This document shows positions 25,365 through 34,764 of a DNA stretch of 64,000 nucleotides, one piece after another; position 1 is the first letter of the stretch; every line of letters starts with the position of its first letter. The notes under the pieces were generated by a model. The model searched no databases, was not told the DNA's origin, and saw only the letters and a program-made list of their open reading frames with translations. The DNA is from Sphingobacterium spiritivorum. Lineage in GTDB: Bacteria; Bacteroidota; Bacteroidia; Sphingobacteriales; Sphingobacteriaceae. The stretch is taken from contig NZ_CP068083.1 in assembly GCF_016725325.1 (NCBI RefSeq), positions 2,790,001 to 2,854,000 on the forward strand, read 5' to 3'. The translations under genes were made by a program, and so were the position numbers.

Positions 25365-26966
25365 ATGGCATTATTACAAAAAGGCAAATCAAACTATCCG
25401 TTTTGGGGAGCATCAATAAATTTAATTACAGGACTTGACCCATTAGGGCTTCAGACAACTTCAGAGGCAACTTATGCAACGATGTTGCCCGGAATTTCTA
25501 ACTTGACTAATCGACTGCGGTACTATGGCTTTTATTGCTGGTTATTAGATTTTTACTTTAAAACAGAGAAAAAGGGAAATTCAAAAGAGCAATACCGCTT
25601 TATTCGCAGGGCTGAGTTAATGATTGCTATCATAATGCAAAGTCAGCGGAAAGCAGTTCAGCAAATTACAGGAAGTAATTTCGCATCAAACCTACTCAAC
25701 ACGATTGAAAATGATTATTTTGATTTAGCTGAGGGGGCTGATAAAGACGGTACAGACAAAAATGTGTATTGGAAATATCCGTCCGGTGCTTTTGGGCAAT
25801 ATTATTATGGGGCGATGCAAGCTCTTTCATTAATTATTACTGCGGTAAATGATTTTGGAGACGTTGTTTACAATATAAGCCAACCACATCCCAGACAAAA
25901 AGTTTCAGGAAAACAATTAGCTAATGCTTTTGAGATATCATTATCCCCCCAAATAAAAGAGTTATTTTACAGCAACATAAAAAAAGGAAAGCTTTACCAA
26001 TCGGATATACCAGAACTAATCAAATATTTTGCGATTGAGACTATAGAAACTGAAAGCAGTGAATGGCAATTGTATATGGAAATGCTCCTTGACAAAGATG
26101 AGCCAAGCCAAGAAGTTGAAGAATTGGTGACTTTTCATAGAAGAGAAACCATTTTATCGCTAATAAAAACAGCGGTTCAAAACGATAATGACTATAATTG
26201 GTATAAATTTTTGCTCGAAAGCTATCATAAAAAATTAGGTTCAAGCACTCAACCCGAAACAGAAACAAACATCGGTTGGTATTGCTATCAACTAAATGAA
26301 TATTGGCAATACAGTTGCGGAACAATATTTTGGGCATTGCTGCAACATCTTTACGATTTTCAACAAGACCAATATTTGCCGTCTTTTGTTGAGAAGTTTT
26401 CGGATAGCATCTCAAAAGAAATTTGCAAAGATTTTAACCAATCAATACAGCCCACATCTTTAGTTTCAGAAATTTTATCACTCATTCCAGATACGAACGA
26501 CGAAGAGGAAACGAAAAGAGCAATCAACCAAACCAACGACCCAATTCTTGCTGGTAAATACGGTTTCATGCTTTTACTTCAGCTGTTCAAAAATAATAGA
26601 GAACAATTGCATCCTTTGAAAGAATTTATGAGTAGAAAGAGAACAGAAAGAGATGGAAATATGGTTGATGGCATCCTTACAGTTCATAAAGCAGAGAAAG
26701 AAATTCTTAAAGATTTTGTTGAACAATTTATTTTACGCAAAATAATTTACAGACACACAATGGTTGCCCTTAGAAAAATGGGTAATGGCTCACAATCCAC
26801 GCATAAATTTTTTATAGAAGAACAATACATCCGTTTCATCGACATATTTCCACCAAGAAATACATCGCCGAGAATGAATGCTTTGCAAAACATAATGTTT
26901 GATTTGCAGGTAATCGACGAGGAAAAGGTTTTGTCTCCGCTTCACACAAAACTTTTGGTTGACTAA
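25365..26966 (+). CDS. 533-residue protein of unknown family, partner of a PLD-like protein
   Basis: No family was recognised with confidence. The protein is soluble, mostly helical and AT-rich in coding sequence. Its N-terminus (LDPLGLQTTSEATYATMLPG, then LTNRLRYYGFYCWLLDFY) recalls a pattern found at the start of DUF6361-like proteins of phospholipase-D defence loci, but this is a weak impression. Its stop overlaps the start of the next gene by one base (TAATG), so the two are translationally coupled and likely form one complex. The location beside the Argonaute operon in an ICE suggests a role in defence. Confidence 0.72.
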   Translation: MALLQKGKSNYPFWGASINLITGLDPLGLQTTSEATYATMLPGISNLTNRLRYYGFYCWLLDFYFKTEKKGNSKEQYRFIRRAELMIAIIMQSQRKAVQQITGSNFASNLLNTIENDYFDLAEGADKDGTDKNVYWKYPSGAFGQYYYGAMQALSLIITAVNDFGDVVYNISQPHPRQKVSGKQLANAFEISLSPQIKELFYSNIKKGKLYQSDIPELIKYFAIETIETESSEWQLYMEMLLDKDEPSQEVEELVTFHRRETILSLIKTAVQNDNDYNWYKFLLESYHKKLGSSTQPETETNIGWYCYQLNEYWQYSCGTIFWALLQHLYDFQQDQYLPSFVEKFSDSISKEICKDFNQSIQPTSLVSEILSLIPDTNDEEETKRAINQTNDPILAGKYGFMLLLQLFKNNREQLHPLKEFMSRKRTERDGNMVDGILTVHKAEKEILKDFVEQFILRKIIYRHTMVALRKMGNGSQSTHKFFIEEQYIRFIDIFPPRNTSPRMNALQNIMFDLQVIDEEKVLSPLHTKLLVD

Positions 26967-29617
26967 TGGCATTAGAAAGAGAAAACATTTTGACTTTAAT
27001 TGGAAGCAGAAGATACCATTCTTGTATTCTTACCACTTTCAGCTTTGACTTTTACTTTTTTGAAATGAAAGCAATGAAATGGTTGCGTTCGTGTGGTGTG
27101 AGAAACATTAATGTTTTTATTGACGGCTACTATTATTCAGAGTTGATGCGACAAGCCACTGGCGAAGAAATGCAACTTACTGCCGGTTATTCACTTTATC
27201 CTGTTTTTCAAAATTCAGTATTTCATCCAAAAATCTGGATGCTATTTGGCGATAAGGAGGGTTTATTAATTGTTGGTTCAGGAAATCTTACCAATTCGGG
27301 AAATGGAAACAACGATGAAATTTGGGGAGCATATCATTTTGATATTCGTTCGACCGAGAACGCCCCAATATTTTCATCTGCTTGGAATTATTTATCGATG
27401 CTTTCATCAACAGTTAAAGGTCAGATGAATGAAAAGACCACAAGGTGGATAATTGAACATTCAAAATGGCTTAATGAATTACCAGCAGTAAAACCGTTTG
27501 AATTTTTAAATACTTCACAAAAAGAGAAAGTTGCTTTTTTATTCAATTCCGAAACCTCTTCGATTTGGAATGAGCTATTAAAACATATTAGCAACGAAAA
27601 AATTGTTGAAATTACTACCATTTCTCCATTTTATGATAGCAAAGGAAAGGTACTGCAAGAGCTTAAAAATCTTTTCCCAAAAGCAGATATTAATGTGGTT
27701 TTAGAAGAAAGTGGTTTTATTCCATCGGCAATGGATTTAAGTAAAACATTTTCATTTTACGACTGGTGCAATGCTGGTATCAGTAGAGTTCAATATTCGA
27801 AATCTGATAATTCAAACTCTAAACTTCACGGAAAGATTATCCATATTAAAACAAAAGATGGTAAAGAATTTTGCCTTTTCGGAAGTGCCAATATAACACC
27901 GGAGGGCTTGGCATTAGCAGGAAAAAATGCAAATGCAGAAGTTTCACTTCTTATACGATCTGAAAAAGGTGGCTTGCTTAATAAATTAGGCATAAAATTG
28001 AAAGTTGGCAACAAAAAACAACTTTCAGATTTTACTTCTACAGCTCATAAATCCATTTATGAAACGATAATCAAGAATAATAAATTTCAGGTTCAACTTC
28101 TTAGCGCAGAATTGATTTATGATGAGCTTACAATTCACTTAAATGGCAATTTCTCAGAACCGTTTAAATTTATGCTTTTTGATAAAGAGAACCGATATTT
28201 TCATTCCCAAACATTCTCGAAGTTTGAGCAAGAACTAAAAGTAAAACTCAATGCAGAATTAGGTAGTTTTCAGTACGTTCAATTGGCTAATATGGAGGAT
28301 GAATTTGTATCAAACAAACTTTTGGTGTCTGATTATTTTCATCTTGCCAAAACCCATCCAAATCCTAAAACTGAAGACATAGAAAGGATTTACAGCGAAA
28401 TCCAAAATGGAGAACTAAGCAAAGTTCTCGACTTGTTGCATTATGCGATAATTGATGAAACGGAAAACGAAGAAAGTGCAAGTATTCTGAATAGCCGTAA
28501 AACTACAGATGCAAAAAGAGACGGAAACAACGAGCCCGAAAAGCTGTATGACCTTTCTTCTTACAAACCAATTGAGCATTCTGCGTATGAGAAAAGTCTT
28601 TTGCTTTCTTCTCTTTCGCTTCGGGTTTTAGATGTTTTAAAATTCATTCACTCAAAATCTCTGTCCATAAACAGACAGATTGATATTAGCATTGATGAAC
28701 AGGAAGAAAATTTAGGTAACATTGATGGCAATGAGAAAAACGAAGTAAAAATAGTTCGTAATCTTTCTTTTGCGTTGCTAAAGTCTGAAAAAAGAAAATT
28801 GACAAGCTATTTTGATAATCTGTATTATAATCAGCAAGAACTTCTTTATGGTAACAATAGACCCCAAAACTATAAACCCACATTAACAGACTTAACCAAA
28901 TATTTGATAACGCTTGAGCTGATACTTGAATATGGAGGCAAAACAGAAAAATACGACGAGCAAGAAAAGCAACATTTCTTTAGCTATCTTCCGTTTAGCA
29001 ACAATTATGACAACAATAATGTGAAAGGTTGTTGTTTAAACTTAATAGGCGACTTTTTAATGTTGGCAAGAACAGGCTTTAAAGAATACGAATTTGATTA
29101 TACAAAAAAGAAAGTTGAGGAATTAAAAGCCGATGCACTTGTAAACACGATTGTTTGCCTGATAAACAATTATTGGAAAGATGGCGAGATGCATTACTTT
29201 TTTTCAATGCTTCTAAACACGCTTCATTATTTAGGGTGGAAAAATATTGATGATTTTGAAAATAATTTTGATGATTTGCAAATTAAAATCAATCTTAGAA
29301 TTTCTGACCTAAAACAGCGAACCAAAGGACTTGAACAGAATCTGATGGTGTTTTATTACAAAGTTTGTCCAGCATTTAAAAAAGTTATGAAGCAACTTGC
29401 AGAAAAAAACTTCGATACACTGGCAGTTCAAGGTCAAATTATTTACAAATCTCCGTGGGGTTACAGCTATGTTCAATCAGTAAATAAAATAAATGACTTT
29501 ACGCTAGTTAGACCAGGCTTTATGTGGGATGATGTTAAAGAAGATTATATAAAACATAGCCCAGATGAAATATATTTGCCGTTAAGGCTCTCTTCTTTTA
29601 TTTGTACGGATTTGTAG
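26966..29617 (+). CDS. Large phospholipase-D-fold nuclease-like protein
   Basis: This 883-residue protein has two HKD-type half-sites in its first 320 residues: HPK at 87-89 followed by GSGN at 104-107, and HGK at 288-290 followed by GSAN at 306-309. Together they make the two-lobed PLD active site used by several nucleases. The remaining 560 residues are helical and unassigned, and could bind DNA or sense phage. No helicase motif was found here or in the partner. It ends with a bidirectional terminator. A DNA- or RNA-cleaving defence effector is the best guess. Confidence 0.75.
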   Translation: MALERENILTLIGSRRYHSCILTTFSFDFYFFEMKAMKWLRSCGVRNINVFIDGYYYSELMRQATGEEMQLTAGYSLYPVFQNSVFHPKIWMLFGDKEGLLIVGSGNLTNSGNGNNDEIWGAYHFDIRSTENAPIFSSAWNYLSMLSSTVKGQMNEKTTRWIIEHSKWLNELPAVKPFEFLNTSQKEKVAFLFNSETSSIWNELLKHISNEKIVEITTISPFYDSKGKVLQELKNLFPKADINVVLEESGFIPSAMDLSKTFSFYDWCNAGISRVQYSKSDNSNSKLHGKIIHIKTKDGKEFCLFGSANITPEGLALAGKNANAEVSLLIRSEKGGLLNKLGIKLKVGNKKQLSDFTSTAHKSIYETIIKNNKFQVQLLSAELIYDELTIHLNGNFSEPFKFMLFDKENRYFHSQTFSKFEQELKVKLNAELGSFQYVQLANMEDEFVSNKLLVSDYFHLAKTHPNPKTEDIERIYSEIQNGELSKVLDLLHYAIIDETENEESASILNSRKTTDAKRDGNNEPEKLYDLSSYKPIEHSAYEKSLLLSSLSLRVLDVLKFIHSKSLSINRQIDISIDEQEENLGNIDGNEKNEVKIVRNLSFALLKSEKRKLTSYFDNLYYNQQELLYGNNRPQNYKPTLTDLTKYLITLELILEYGGKTEKYDEQEKQHFFSYLPFSNNYDNNNVKGCCLNLIGDFLMLARTGFKEYEFDYTKKKVEELKADALVNTIVCLINNYWKDGEMHYFFSMLLNTLHYLGWKNIDDFENNFDDLQIKINLRISDLKQRTKGLEQNLMVFYYKVCPAFKKVMKQLAEKNFDTLAVQGQIIYKSPWGYSYVQSVNKINDFTLVRPGFMWDDVKEDYIKHSPDEIYLPLRLSSFICTDL

Positions 29618-29624
29618 TCATAAA

Positions 29625-29655
29625 AAATCGGATAACCTTTTGGGCTATCCGATTT
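29625..29655. terminator. Bidirectional terminator
   Basis: A perfect 10-bp stem (29625-29634 with 29646-29655), A-rich on the left and T-rich on the right, separates the PLD-like gene from the convergent tra-region gene. Confidence 0.85.
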
Positions 29656-29676
29656 GCTTTTAAAATTCTGTAATAA

Positions 29677-29958
29677 TTATCTGCGTTGGGCAGGTTGTTC
29701 GGTTGTTACGTCAGGCTGCTGTTTTTCCTTTTTTTCACGGGAATAAACCCATAACGACAACAGCCCAAATATAATCAACGCATAAGCTATCCATTTGCCA
29801 ACCTTTTCAATCAATTTAATGAAAATCGAACTTTCATAAGATGAGAACCCCTCAGTTCCCATAGAGCTGCGCCTGTAAAACTTTCTACGGTTAATCCAGT
29901 AACGAAGTACCAAGCCTGCAACCAAAAATATGATACCTATAACGAGTGATGCAACCAT
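29677..29958 (-). CDS. Small membrane protein of the transfer region
   Basis: This 93-residue protein has two membrane segments (residues about 4-20 and 55-73) and a basic, Gln-rich tail. Similar small proteins at this position in Bacteroidetes ICEs are often mislabelled as molybdenum transporter permeases. It lies beyond the terminator of the tra operon, so it has its own promoter. The function is unknown. Confidence 0.7.
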   Translation of the reverse strand: MVASLVIGIIFLVAGLVLRYWINRRKFYRRSSMGTEGFSSYESSIFIKLIEKVGKWIAYALIIFGLLSLWVYSREKKEKQQPDVTTEQPAQRR

Positions 29959-30027
29959 AGTTTATTTCCACTATTTGAATTTACAAAAAAATATTTGTTT
30001 AGCCCCTGAACGATGCGTATTCAATAC

Positions 30028-30060
30028 AAAAACGGCTTACCAATCCAATAAGCCGTTTTT
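30028..30060 (-). terminator. Terminator of the tra operon
   Basis: A perfect 12-bp stem (30028-30039 with 30049-30060, nine-base loop) lies just after traQ on the minus strand. The A-run of the plus strand becomes a T-run on the minus strand. Confidence 0.88.
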
Positions 30061-30079
30061 TATGAATTGACATGCTGTA

Positions 30080-30529
30080 TTAATCACTACTGTTAAACTG
30101 AAAAGTTATCTGCTTTTCGTTCCCGAAGTTATCCGAAATCCAAACCTCAAAGGATTGAGATACTGCAGATGCCGAAGTATAGTACAAACGGAACTGCTCG
30201 GTTGGTAACTCATACAGATCATTAGGTAGGTACGGCGGCTCATCGTAATACCTAAGTGTGCCCTTTCCGTCAAACTGGAAGTAGCGAAGGAAATATTGCG
30301 TGCTGCTATAATTTCCAGTTCGCTGTATTGTAATGCGGATCTCTACCGTCTGGCCGTTGGCAACATATTTAGGCACTGGCATCACTTTGACCTCAAAAGG
30401 AAAGTCCTTTTGTATTTCGAGTTCATCATCTTTGCTACAAGATACCAACGTAACCGAAGCTGTGAGGATTGCCAGGAATACATATATCGGCAGTAATCCT
30501 ATTCTGAAATTATTGAATATTGCTATCAT
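30080..30529 (-). CDS. traQ: TraQ (DUF3872) conjugal transfer lipoprotein
   Basis: This 149-residue protein is the last gene of the tra operon. An N-terminal hydrophobic segment ends in the lipobox LVSC, followed by an acidic linker and a beta-rich DUF3872 domain (FEVKVMPVPKYVANGQTVEI, LRYYDEPPYLPNDLY). It is probably attached to the outer or inner membrane in the periplasm and supports the mating apparatus. It follows traO by 11 bases. Confidence 0.87.
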   Translation of the reverse strand: MIAIFNNFRIGLLPIYVFLAILTASVTLVSCSKDDELEIQKDFPFEVKVMPVPKYVANGQTVEIRITIQRTGNYSSTQYFLRYFQFDGKGTLRYYDEPPYLPNDLYELPTEQFRLYYTSASAVSQSFEVWISDNFGNEKQITFQFNSSD

Positions 30530-30540
30530 TGTTTTCTGTT

Positions 30541-31101
30541 TTAAAAGTTAAACCTTAATCCCATACCTACGGACGGTCGGAACTGTTCTAAGTCTTTACC
30601 CCAAAGGACTTTTGTACGCCCTTGCAGGACTAATACAAATCGGTCGGACAGGTACGTTTCAAATGTGAGCCGTCCACCAGCTCCGTAGATAAAATTGTCC
30701 TCGCTCAGTATCTTCGATCCGTCATACAACATAGCTTCGCCCCGGTTAATGCTTTCATAACCGACTACGCCTGTTATTCCTAAATTCAGCGTGATGTTTT
30801 TTCGGGCATCGCCCAACAAGTAGAAACTGTAACCGCCTTCGGCACTATAACTTTCCTGCGGTATGCGCAGGTCTTTATAGTCGTGGTATTGGTGTGTATA
30901 TTCCAATGCCCAAAGCTGGTAATTGCCGTTTTTACCATTTACAGTCATCGCTACACTGATGTAATAATCATTGCCAATCTTATCATTGGATAATACGCCT
31001 GTGCTTATTTCCAAGCCTTTCTGTTTAGGCAGCATTCGTTGTGCCTGTGCCATTGTGATGCCCATTAAAACAAGCATCACGGTATAGATATACTTTTTCA
31101 T
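30541..31101 (-). CDS. traO: TraO conjugal transfer protein
   Basis: This 186-residue protein has a signal peptide (MKKYIYTVMLVLMGITMAQAQ) and an outer-membrane beta-barrel-like pattern ending in aromatic FRPSVGMGLRFNF. It matches TraO of Bacteroidetes conjugative elements, thought to be part of the outer-membrane side of the transfer channel. Confidence 0.9.
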   Translation of the reverse strand: MKKYIYTVMLVLMGITMAQAQRMLPKQKGLEISTGVLSNDKIGNDYYISVAMTVNGKNGNYQLWALEYTHQYHDYKDLRIPQESYSAEGGYSFYLLGDARKNITLNLGITGVVGYESINRGEAMLYDGSKILSEDNFIYGAGGRLTFETYLSDRFVLVLQGRTKVLWGKDLEQFRPSVGMGLRFNF

Positions 31102-31128
31102 TTTATTGCTATCTTATTTAAAGGGTTA

Positions 31129-32022
31129 TTAAAATTTCAGGTGCATATCGTTAATCAAACGAGCCTTGATTAAATCAGAGTTTTCTATCTGAAGTGTTTG
31201 ATGCCTGCCACCGTTTTTCTCGAAAATCTCAATCAGTAATACCTTGTCATCAGCAATGGTAAATTGGTCTAACATGAACACGTTTTGCTCGATGGTTTTT
31301 CCACCGATCTCGTCCAATGGTTTGTAAGTGCGTAGCGGTATCATCGGACGTTCCTGTACTACGGTACGTTTGGCTACCTTTTTATCCACTACCTTGAAAT
31401 TCACAAAATCAATCTGAAATGGCACATTGGTACGGTTTCTCAATTCCGTATGCAAATAGTATTTGCCGTTGTGGATGTAAATGCCTTTGAGCATAAACTG
31501 AATGCCGAAGCTCTTAGCTCCAATATGCTTTACAATGCGTTTGTCTTTCTTGTAAATGGTTTCCAGTAGCAAGCCTGCCAGCGAGGGCGAATTGTTGCCC
31601 AATTCTTCAAAAAGCACATCGTTACCATTGGCTTTATCTACCGCTTTCTGCATCGTGAGCAGGTCATAGCTCATTGCCGCCGGGTAGGAACTGTAATACA
31701 CGTTGAAGTTGTAAAAACGACCGTCATTCGTGATAACGGAAAAATTGGTTTCAGGCTCAAAGTCCCTTACAGATGCTTTCACACGCAACACGTTTTCTGC
31801 ATCTTCGGCTTTTCCTGCTATCAGGTATTCGCTGCCCAAGTCCACATAACGAATGGCGGTCGGGAAAATCAAGTGCGAAGTTTTATCGTAAGTTACTTCC
31901 ATACGGTACGGTTCTATCTTGCCCAGGGCAAGCGGCGTTCTGATGGTGTCCTGTGCGTAAGAGTTTACGGCAAAGCCGAGTATCAGGGCAAAAGCCCAAA
32001 AGGTTTTTAAATGATTTTTCAT
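31129..32022 (-). CDS. traN: TraN (DUF4138) conjugal transfer protein
   Basis: This 297-residue periplasmic protein has a signal peptide ending near SYAQ and a DUF4138/VirB9-like beta-rich fold (TAIRYVDLGSEYLIAG, YYSSYPAAMSYDL). It probably joins TraM and TraO in the outer-membrane core of the secretion channel, as VirB9 does. Spacing to traM is 24 bases. Confidence 0.92.
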   Translation of the reverse strand: MKNHLKTFWAFALILGFAVNSYAQDTIRTPLALGKIEPYRMEVTYDKTSHLIFPTAIRYVDLGSEYLIAGKAEDAENVLRVKASVRDFEPETNFSVITNDGRFYNFNVYYSSYPAAMSYDLLTMQKAVDKANGNDVLFEELGNNSPSLAGLLLETIYKKDKRIVKHIGAKSFGIQFMLKGIYIHNGKYYLHTELRNRTNVPFQIDFVNFKVVDKKVAKRTVVQERPMIPLRTYKPLDEIGGKTIEQNVFMLDQFTIADDKVLLIEIFEKNGGRHQTLQIENSDLIKARLINDMHLKF

Positions 32023-32046
32023 TGTTTTATTTATTTGAGTTCAACA

Positions 32047-33393
32047 TTATTTTTTAGATACAAGAAAGACCTGATAGCCCGCTTTCAGTGTAACCTTTGG
32101 CGTTCTTACTTTCTTGGCGAAATAGCCTGAGATACCCTGTACCACGCCACGGCTTAAATCAGCCGCTACCTGCTGTCCGGCATTCTGCGTGAGCATTACG
32201 CTTGTTCCCCCTGTCTGGCTCATATTGGCCGCCATTTCGGTAAGTGCATTCATTTCCGGCGAATACGGAACGTACAAGCCTTGCTGCCCGTCCAAATCGT
32301 AAATGATTATATCTACCGGAATGATGTTGCCCTCCAGTTCTACGGAGGTAACTTTTAATTGTAGCCTGCCATTCTGAAATTTTGCATTAGCCGTTACAAT
32401 TGTTCCTTTGGGAATGGTACGTTGCGGGGTTTTAGCAGGCTCTAATAGTCGTAAGCGCACACCCGTTTCGCCAACTACTGTCTGGGCTTCGTTTACACAG
32501 GCTTTGATGCTGTTTTTAGGCTGTACTACCTCTTCAGTAGAACCTGCGGTATAGAACCCGCGGCTTTTTGTTTGGCTCCAATCGGCTGCAAAGGCACTGT
32601 CCGACGGTTCACGGTACAAGGCTGATACAATGTTCTTTCTTGTTGGTGTGAACGATACAAATTGCTCTTTTTGGTTAGCACCCGCAGCCCCAGTAGTTGC
32701 ACCGTTGGCAGGAGCAGCATTTCCGGTGTTAGCATTTTGCGGAAGATACTTTGCAGCCATTTCATAGGATTTCTCCATTAATTTGAGTTGGTCGTCAACG
32801 GTGGCCACAGGTGGCACATCTTTCTCGGCCAGCTTTTCTTTCATTTCGTCCAGTTGCCTGCGGAGTTCCATTGTTTCAGAATTATTATCCTGATAGAATG
32901 AACCCAATGTGCTTTGCATATTTCTGTAGCTGTTCAATCCATGATTACCGTTTCTTCCCGAATTTCTGCCGCCACCGCCAAAGCCGTTGCTTTCTTCATC
33001 TTGTTCAGGTAAACCTTCTTCATTGTCAGCAGATGCACTGTCTTCAGTATTCCAATAATCAGAAAGCGTGGTCAGTGCATTGCGCTTTTCCTGCTCTTTG
33101 CGTTCGAGCATTTCCTGTTCATACGCCTTGCCTTTATCGGCAGGCATTCCTGCCCCGGTAGCCTGTGGTACGGCATCGTTTAATCCGATGTTCTCCACCG
33201 CCTTTTTGTCTTTCGACGGTTTAAATATCAGGTACATACAGCCGAGAAATACCACTCCCATTAAAAGGAATATAAGTGGCTTTTTGAGTTTGTCGGCTTT
33301 GTTCTGTGCGCCGTCTTGCAACACATCAGCAGTTTCATTCGGGTTCCCCTCCGTTACCCGAACAACCGATTTTTTGTTCTCATTTTCTTTCAT
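32047..33393 (-). CDS. traM: TraM (VirB10-like) conjugal transfer protein
   Basis: This 448-residue protein has a cytoplasmic N-terminus, one membrane segment at about 38-58 (LIFLLMGVVFLGCMYLIF), a long Gln/Gly/Ala-rich periplasmic linker and a C-terminal VirB10-like domain (residues about 280-448). It would span the periplasm and connect inner and outer membrane parts of the channel. Its start overlaps traL by 14 bases. Confidence 0.92.
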   Translation of the reverse strand: MKENENKKSVVRVTEGNPNETADVLQDGAQNKADKLKKPLIFLLMGVVFLGCMYLIFKPSKDKKAVENIGLNDAVPQATGAGMPADKGKAYEQEMLERKEQEKRNALTTLSDYWNTEDSASADNEEGLPEQDEESNGFGGGGRNSGRNGNHGLNSYRNMQSTLGSFYQDNNSETMELRRQLDEMKEKLAEKDVPPVATVDDQLKLMEKSYEMAAKYLPQNANTGNAAPANGATTGAAGANQKEQFVSFTPTRKNIVSALYREPSDSAFAADWSQTKSRGFYTAGSTEEVVQPKNSIKACVNEAQTVVGETGVRLRLLEPAKTPQRTIPKGTIVTANAKFQNGRLQLKVTSVELEGNIIPVDIIIYDLDGQQGLYVPYSPEMNALTEMAANMSQTGGTSVMLTQNAGQQVAADLSRGVVQGISGYFAKKVRTPKVTLKAGYQVFLVSKK

Positions 33394-33664
33394 AAATCTG
33401 ATTTTTTAAAATTGTTGATACACTATCCGGCAACCTTGCAGGATTTCCATTTTTAAGGACAGGGTTCTCAATATGTTTAATGACCATATTGTTACCTGAC
33501 TTTGAGGTGTCGTACATCACTTTGCCAATGACCACTACGGTGAGCAGTAGGTAAACCACAAAGAAGTACAGCGTATATTGGCGCTGTTTGCGCAAAGGCA
33601 ACGCCCGCCAACGTTCATCGAGCCGGTCAAAGTACCTGTCCATATTTGCTCTTAATTTTTTCAT
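33380..33664 (-). CDS. traL: TraL (DUF3989) conjugal transfer protein
   Basis: This 94-residue single-pass protein has a basic N-terminal helix (YFDRLDERWRALPLRKQRQY) and a membrane segment at about 31-50. The DUF3989/TraL family is sometimes mislabelled as a nitrogen regulatory protein. It overlaps traM and lies downstream of a small gene after traK. Confidence 0.85.
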   Translation of the reverse strand: MKKLRANMDRYFDRLDERWRALPLRKQRQYTLYFFVVYLLLTVVVIGKVMYDTSKSGNNMVIKHIENPVLKNGNPARLPDSVSTILKNQIYERK

Positions 33665-33681
33665 AGCCTTACTATTTGTTG

Positions 33682-34110
33682 TTACAGCTTGAAACGCTTA
33701 GGACTTTTACCCGCCTGTTGCTTTGGCTCATCGTTGACCAGTGCGACCGCTTCCGTTAATTTGGGTGCAGATATGACGGACAGGTTTGCCAGTTCTGATT
33801 TTTTAAGCAACTGCCCGAAGCCGTCTTTCTTGGCTATTTCCATACGGCTAAGCGAAAATTTGCCATTCAGGTATTTTACCCACATACTGCATTCTACACG
33901 GGGCTTGTCATCACCCGACCATTGTAGGTAGCCTGTCAGAAATAAATCCTGTTTAGGTAAATTGTCTGCACCTTTTTGGCAGCTTTTGAGGTATTCGCTG
34001 ATACTGTCTTTCAGCTTTCTGGCATACGCACCCTGCGTATGGAAATAGCCGTTATATCCTTTGTCTGTAAGGATTTTTGCGAACGTTTTTAAATCTGATA
34101 ATGCTTCCAT
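33682..34110 (-). CDS. Hypothetical protein within the tra operon
   Basis: This 142-residue soluble protein starts at MEALSDLKTFAKILTDKGYN (34110), just after the traK stop; the longer frame would overlap traK. It contains FLTGYLQWSGDDKPRVEC and a basic C-terminus (KSPKRFKL). It is found between traK and traL in related elements, as recalled, but has no known function. Confidence 0.72.
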   Translation of the reverse strand: MEALSDLKTFAKILTDKGYNGYFHTQGAYARKLKDSISEYLKSCQKGADNLPKQDLFLTGYLQWSGDDKPRVECSMWVKYLNGKFSLSRMEIAKKDGFGQLLKKSELANLSVISAPKLTEAVALVNDEPKQQAGKSPKRFKL

Positions 34111-34120
34111 AAGATTGTTT

Positions 34121-34744
34121 TTAGCGTTCGATGACTTCGATATCCCTGTTTTCCACGACTGCAAATTTTTCAATATTGAAACCTTGCGGGTTGTTGTCAG
34201 AGCGAACGGAGTTAACGAGATAGCAGGAAGTAATCAGGTTACGTCTGGTTACATTGCTTGACCGGATGATGAACTGTTTGGCATAGGTGCGCACTGCATA
34301 CGGGTAGTTGTCGAAGTTGCACACGACACTATCTACCTCTATGCGTTGTTGCACGTTCCCCGAAATAATCCTGCTGTAATAGCCCTTTTCCGATAAGTCT
34401 TTGTAGTAATCAAAAGCACTTTTATCGGCAAGGTTGAATGCCCTGCTCATATTGCTTTCAATAGCATTCTTGTCGGGGGCAAGCGTAAAGAACAGTTCGT
34501 GGAAACGTCTGACGTGTTCCCTTGCTTCAACCGGGCGGTTGATGCTTGCATCCTGCGACAAGGCAAGCATCAGGGATTTACCATTATCCAGTACATAGAT
34601 TTTTTGGCGTTGTTCTTCTGCAAAGCGGTAGGAACGCCATACGGCGTATCCTACCACACTGGTGCAGAGAACCGCAAACACAATGGCATATAACCTTATC
34701 TGCCTAAAGCTGTTTTCGATATTTCTTAGCGTTTTAAATTCCAT
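34121..34744 (-). CDS. traK: TraK conjugal transfer protein
   Basis: This 207-residue protein has one N-terminal membrane segment (LYAIVFAVLCTSVVGYAVW at about 18-36) and a periplasmic VirB8-like domain rich in polar residues. TraK is an assembly factor of the inner-membrane part of the channel. It begins 20 bases after traJ. Confidence 0.92.
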   Translation of the reverse strand: MEFKTLRNIENSFRQIRLYAIVFAVLCTSVVGYAVWRSYRFAEEQRQKIYVLDNGKSLMLALSQDASINRPVEAREHVRRFHELFFTLAPDKNAIESNMSRAFNLADKSAFDYYKDLSEKGYYSRIISGNVQQRIEVDSVVCNFDNYPYAVRTYAKQFIIRSSNVTRRNLITSCYLVNSVRSDNNPQGFNIEKFAVVENRDIEVIER

Positions 34745-34764
34745 TTTTTAGAATGATTAATTGT

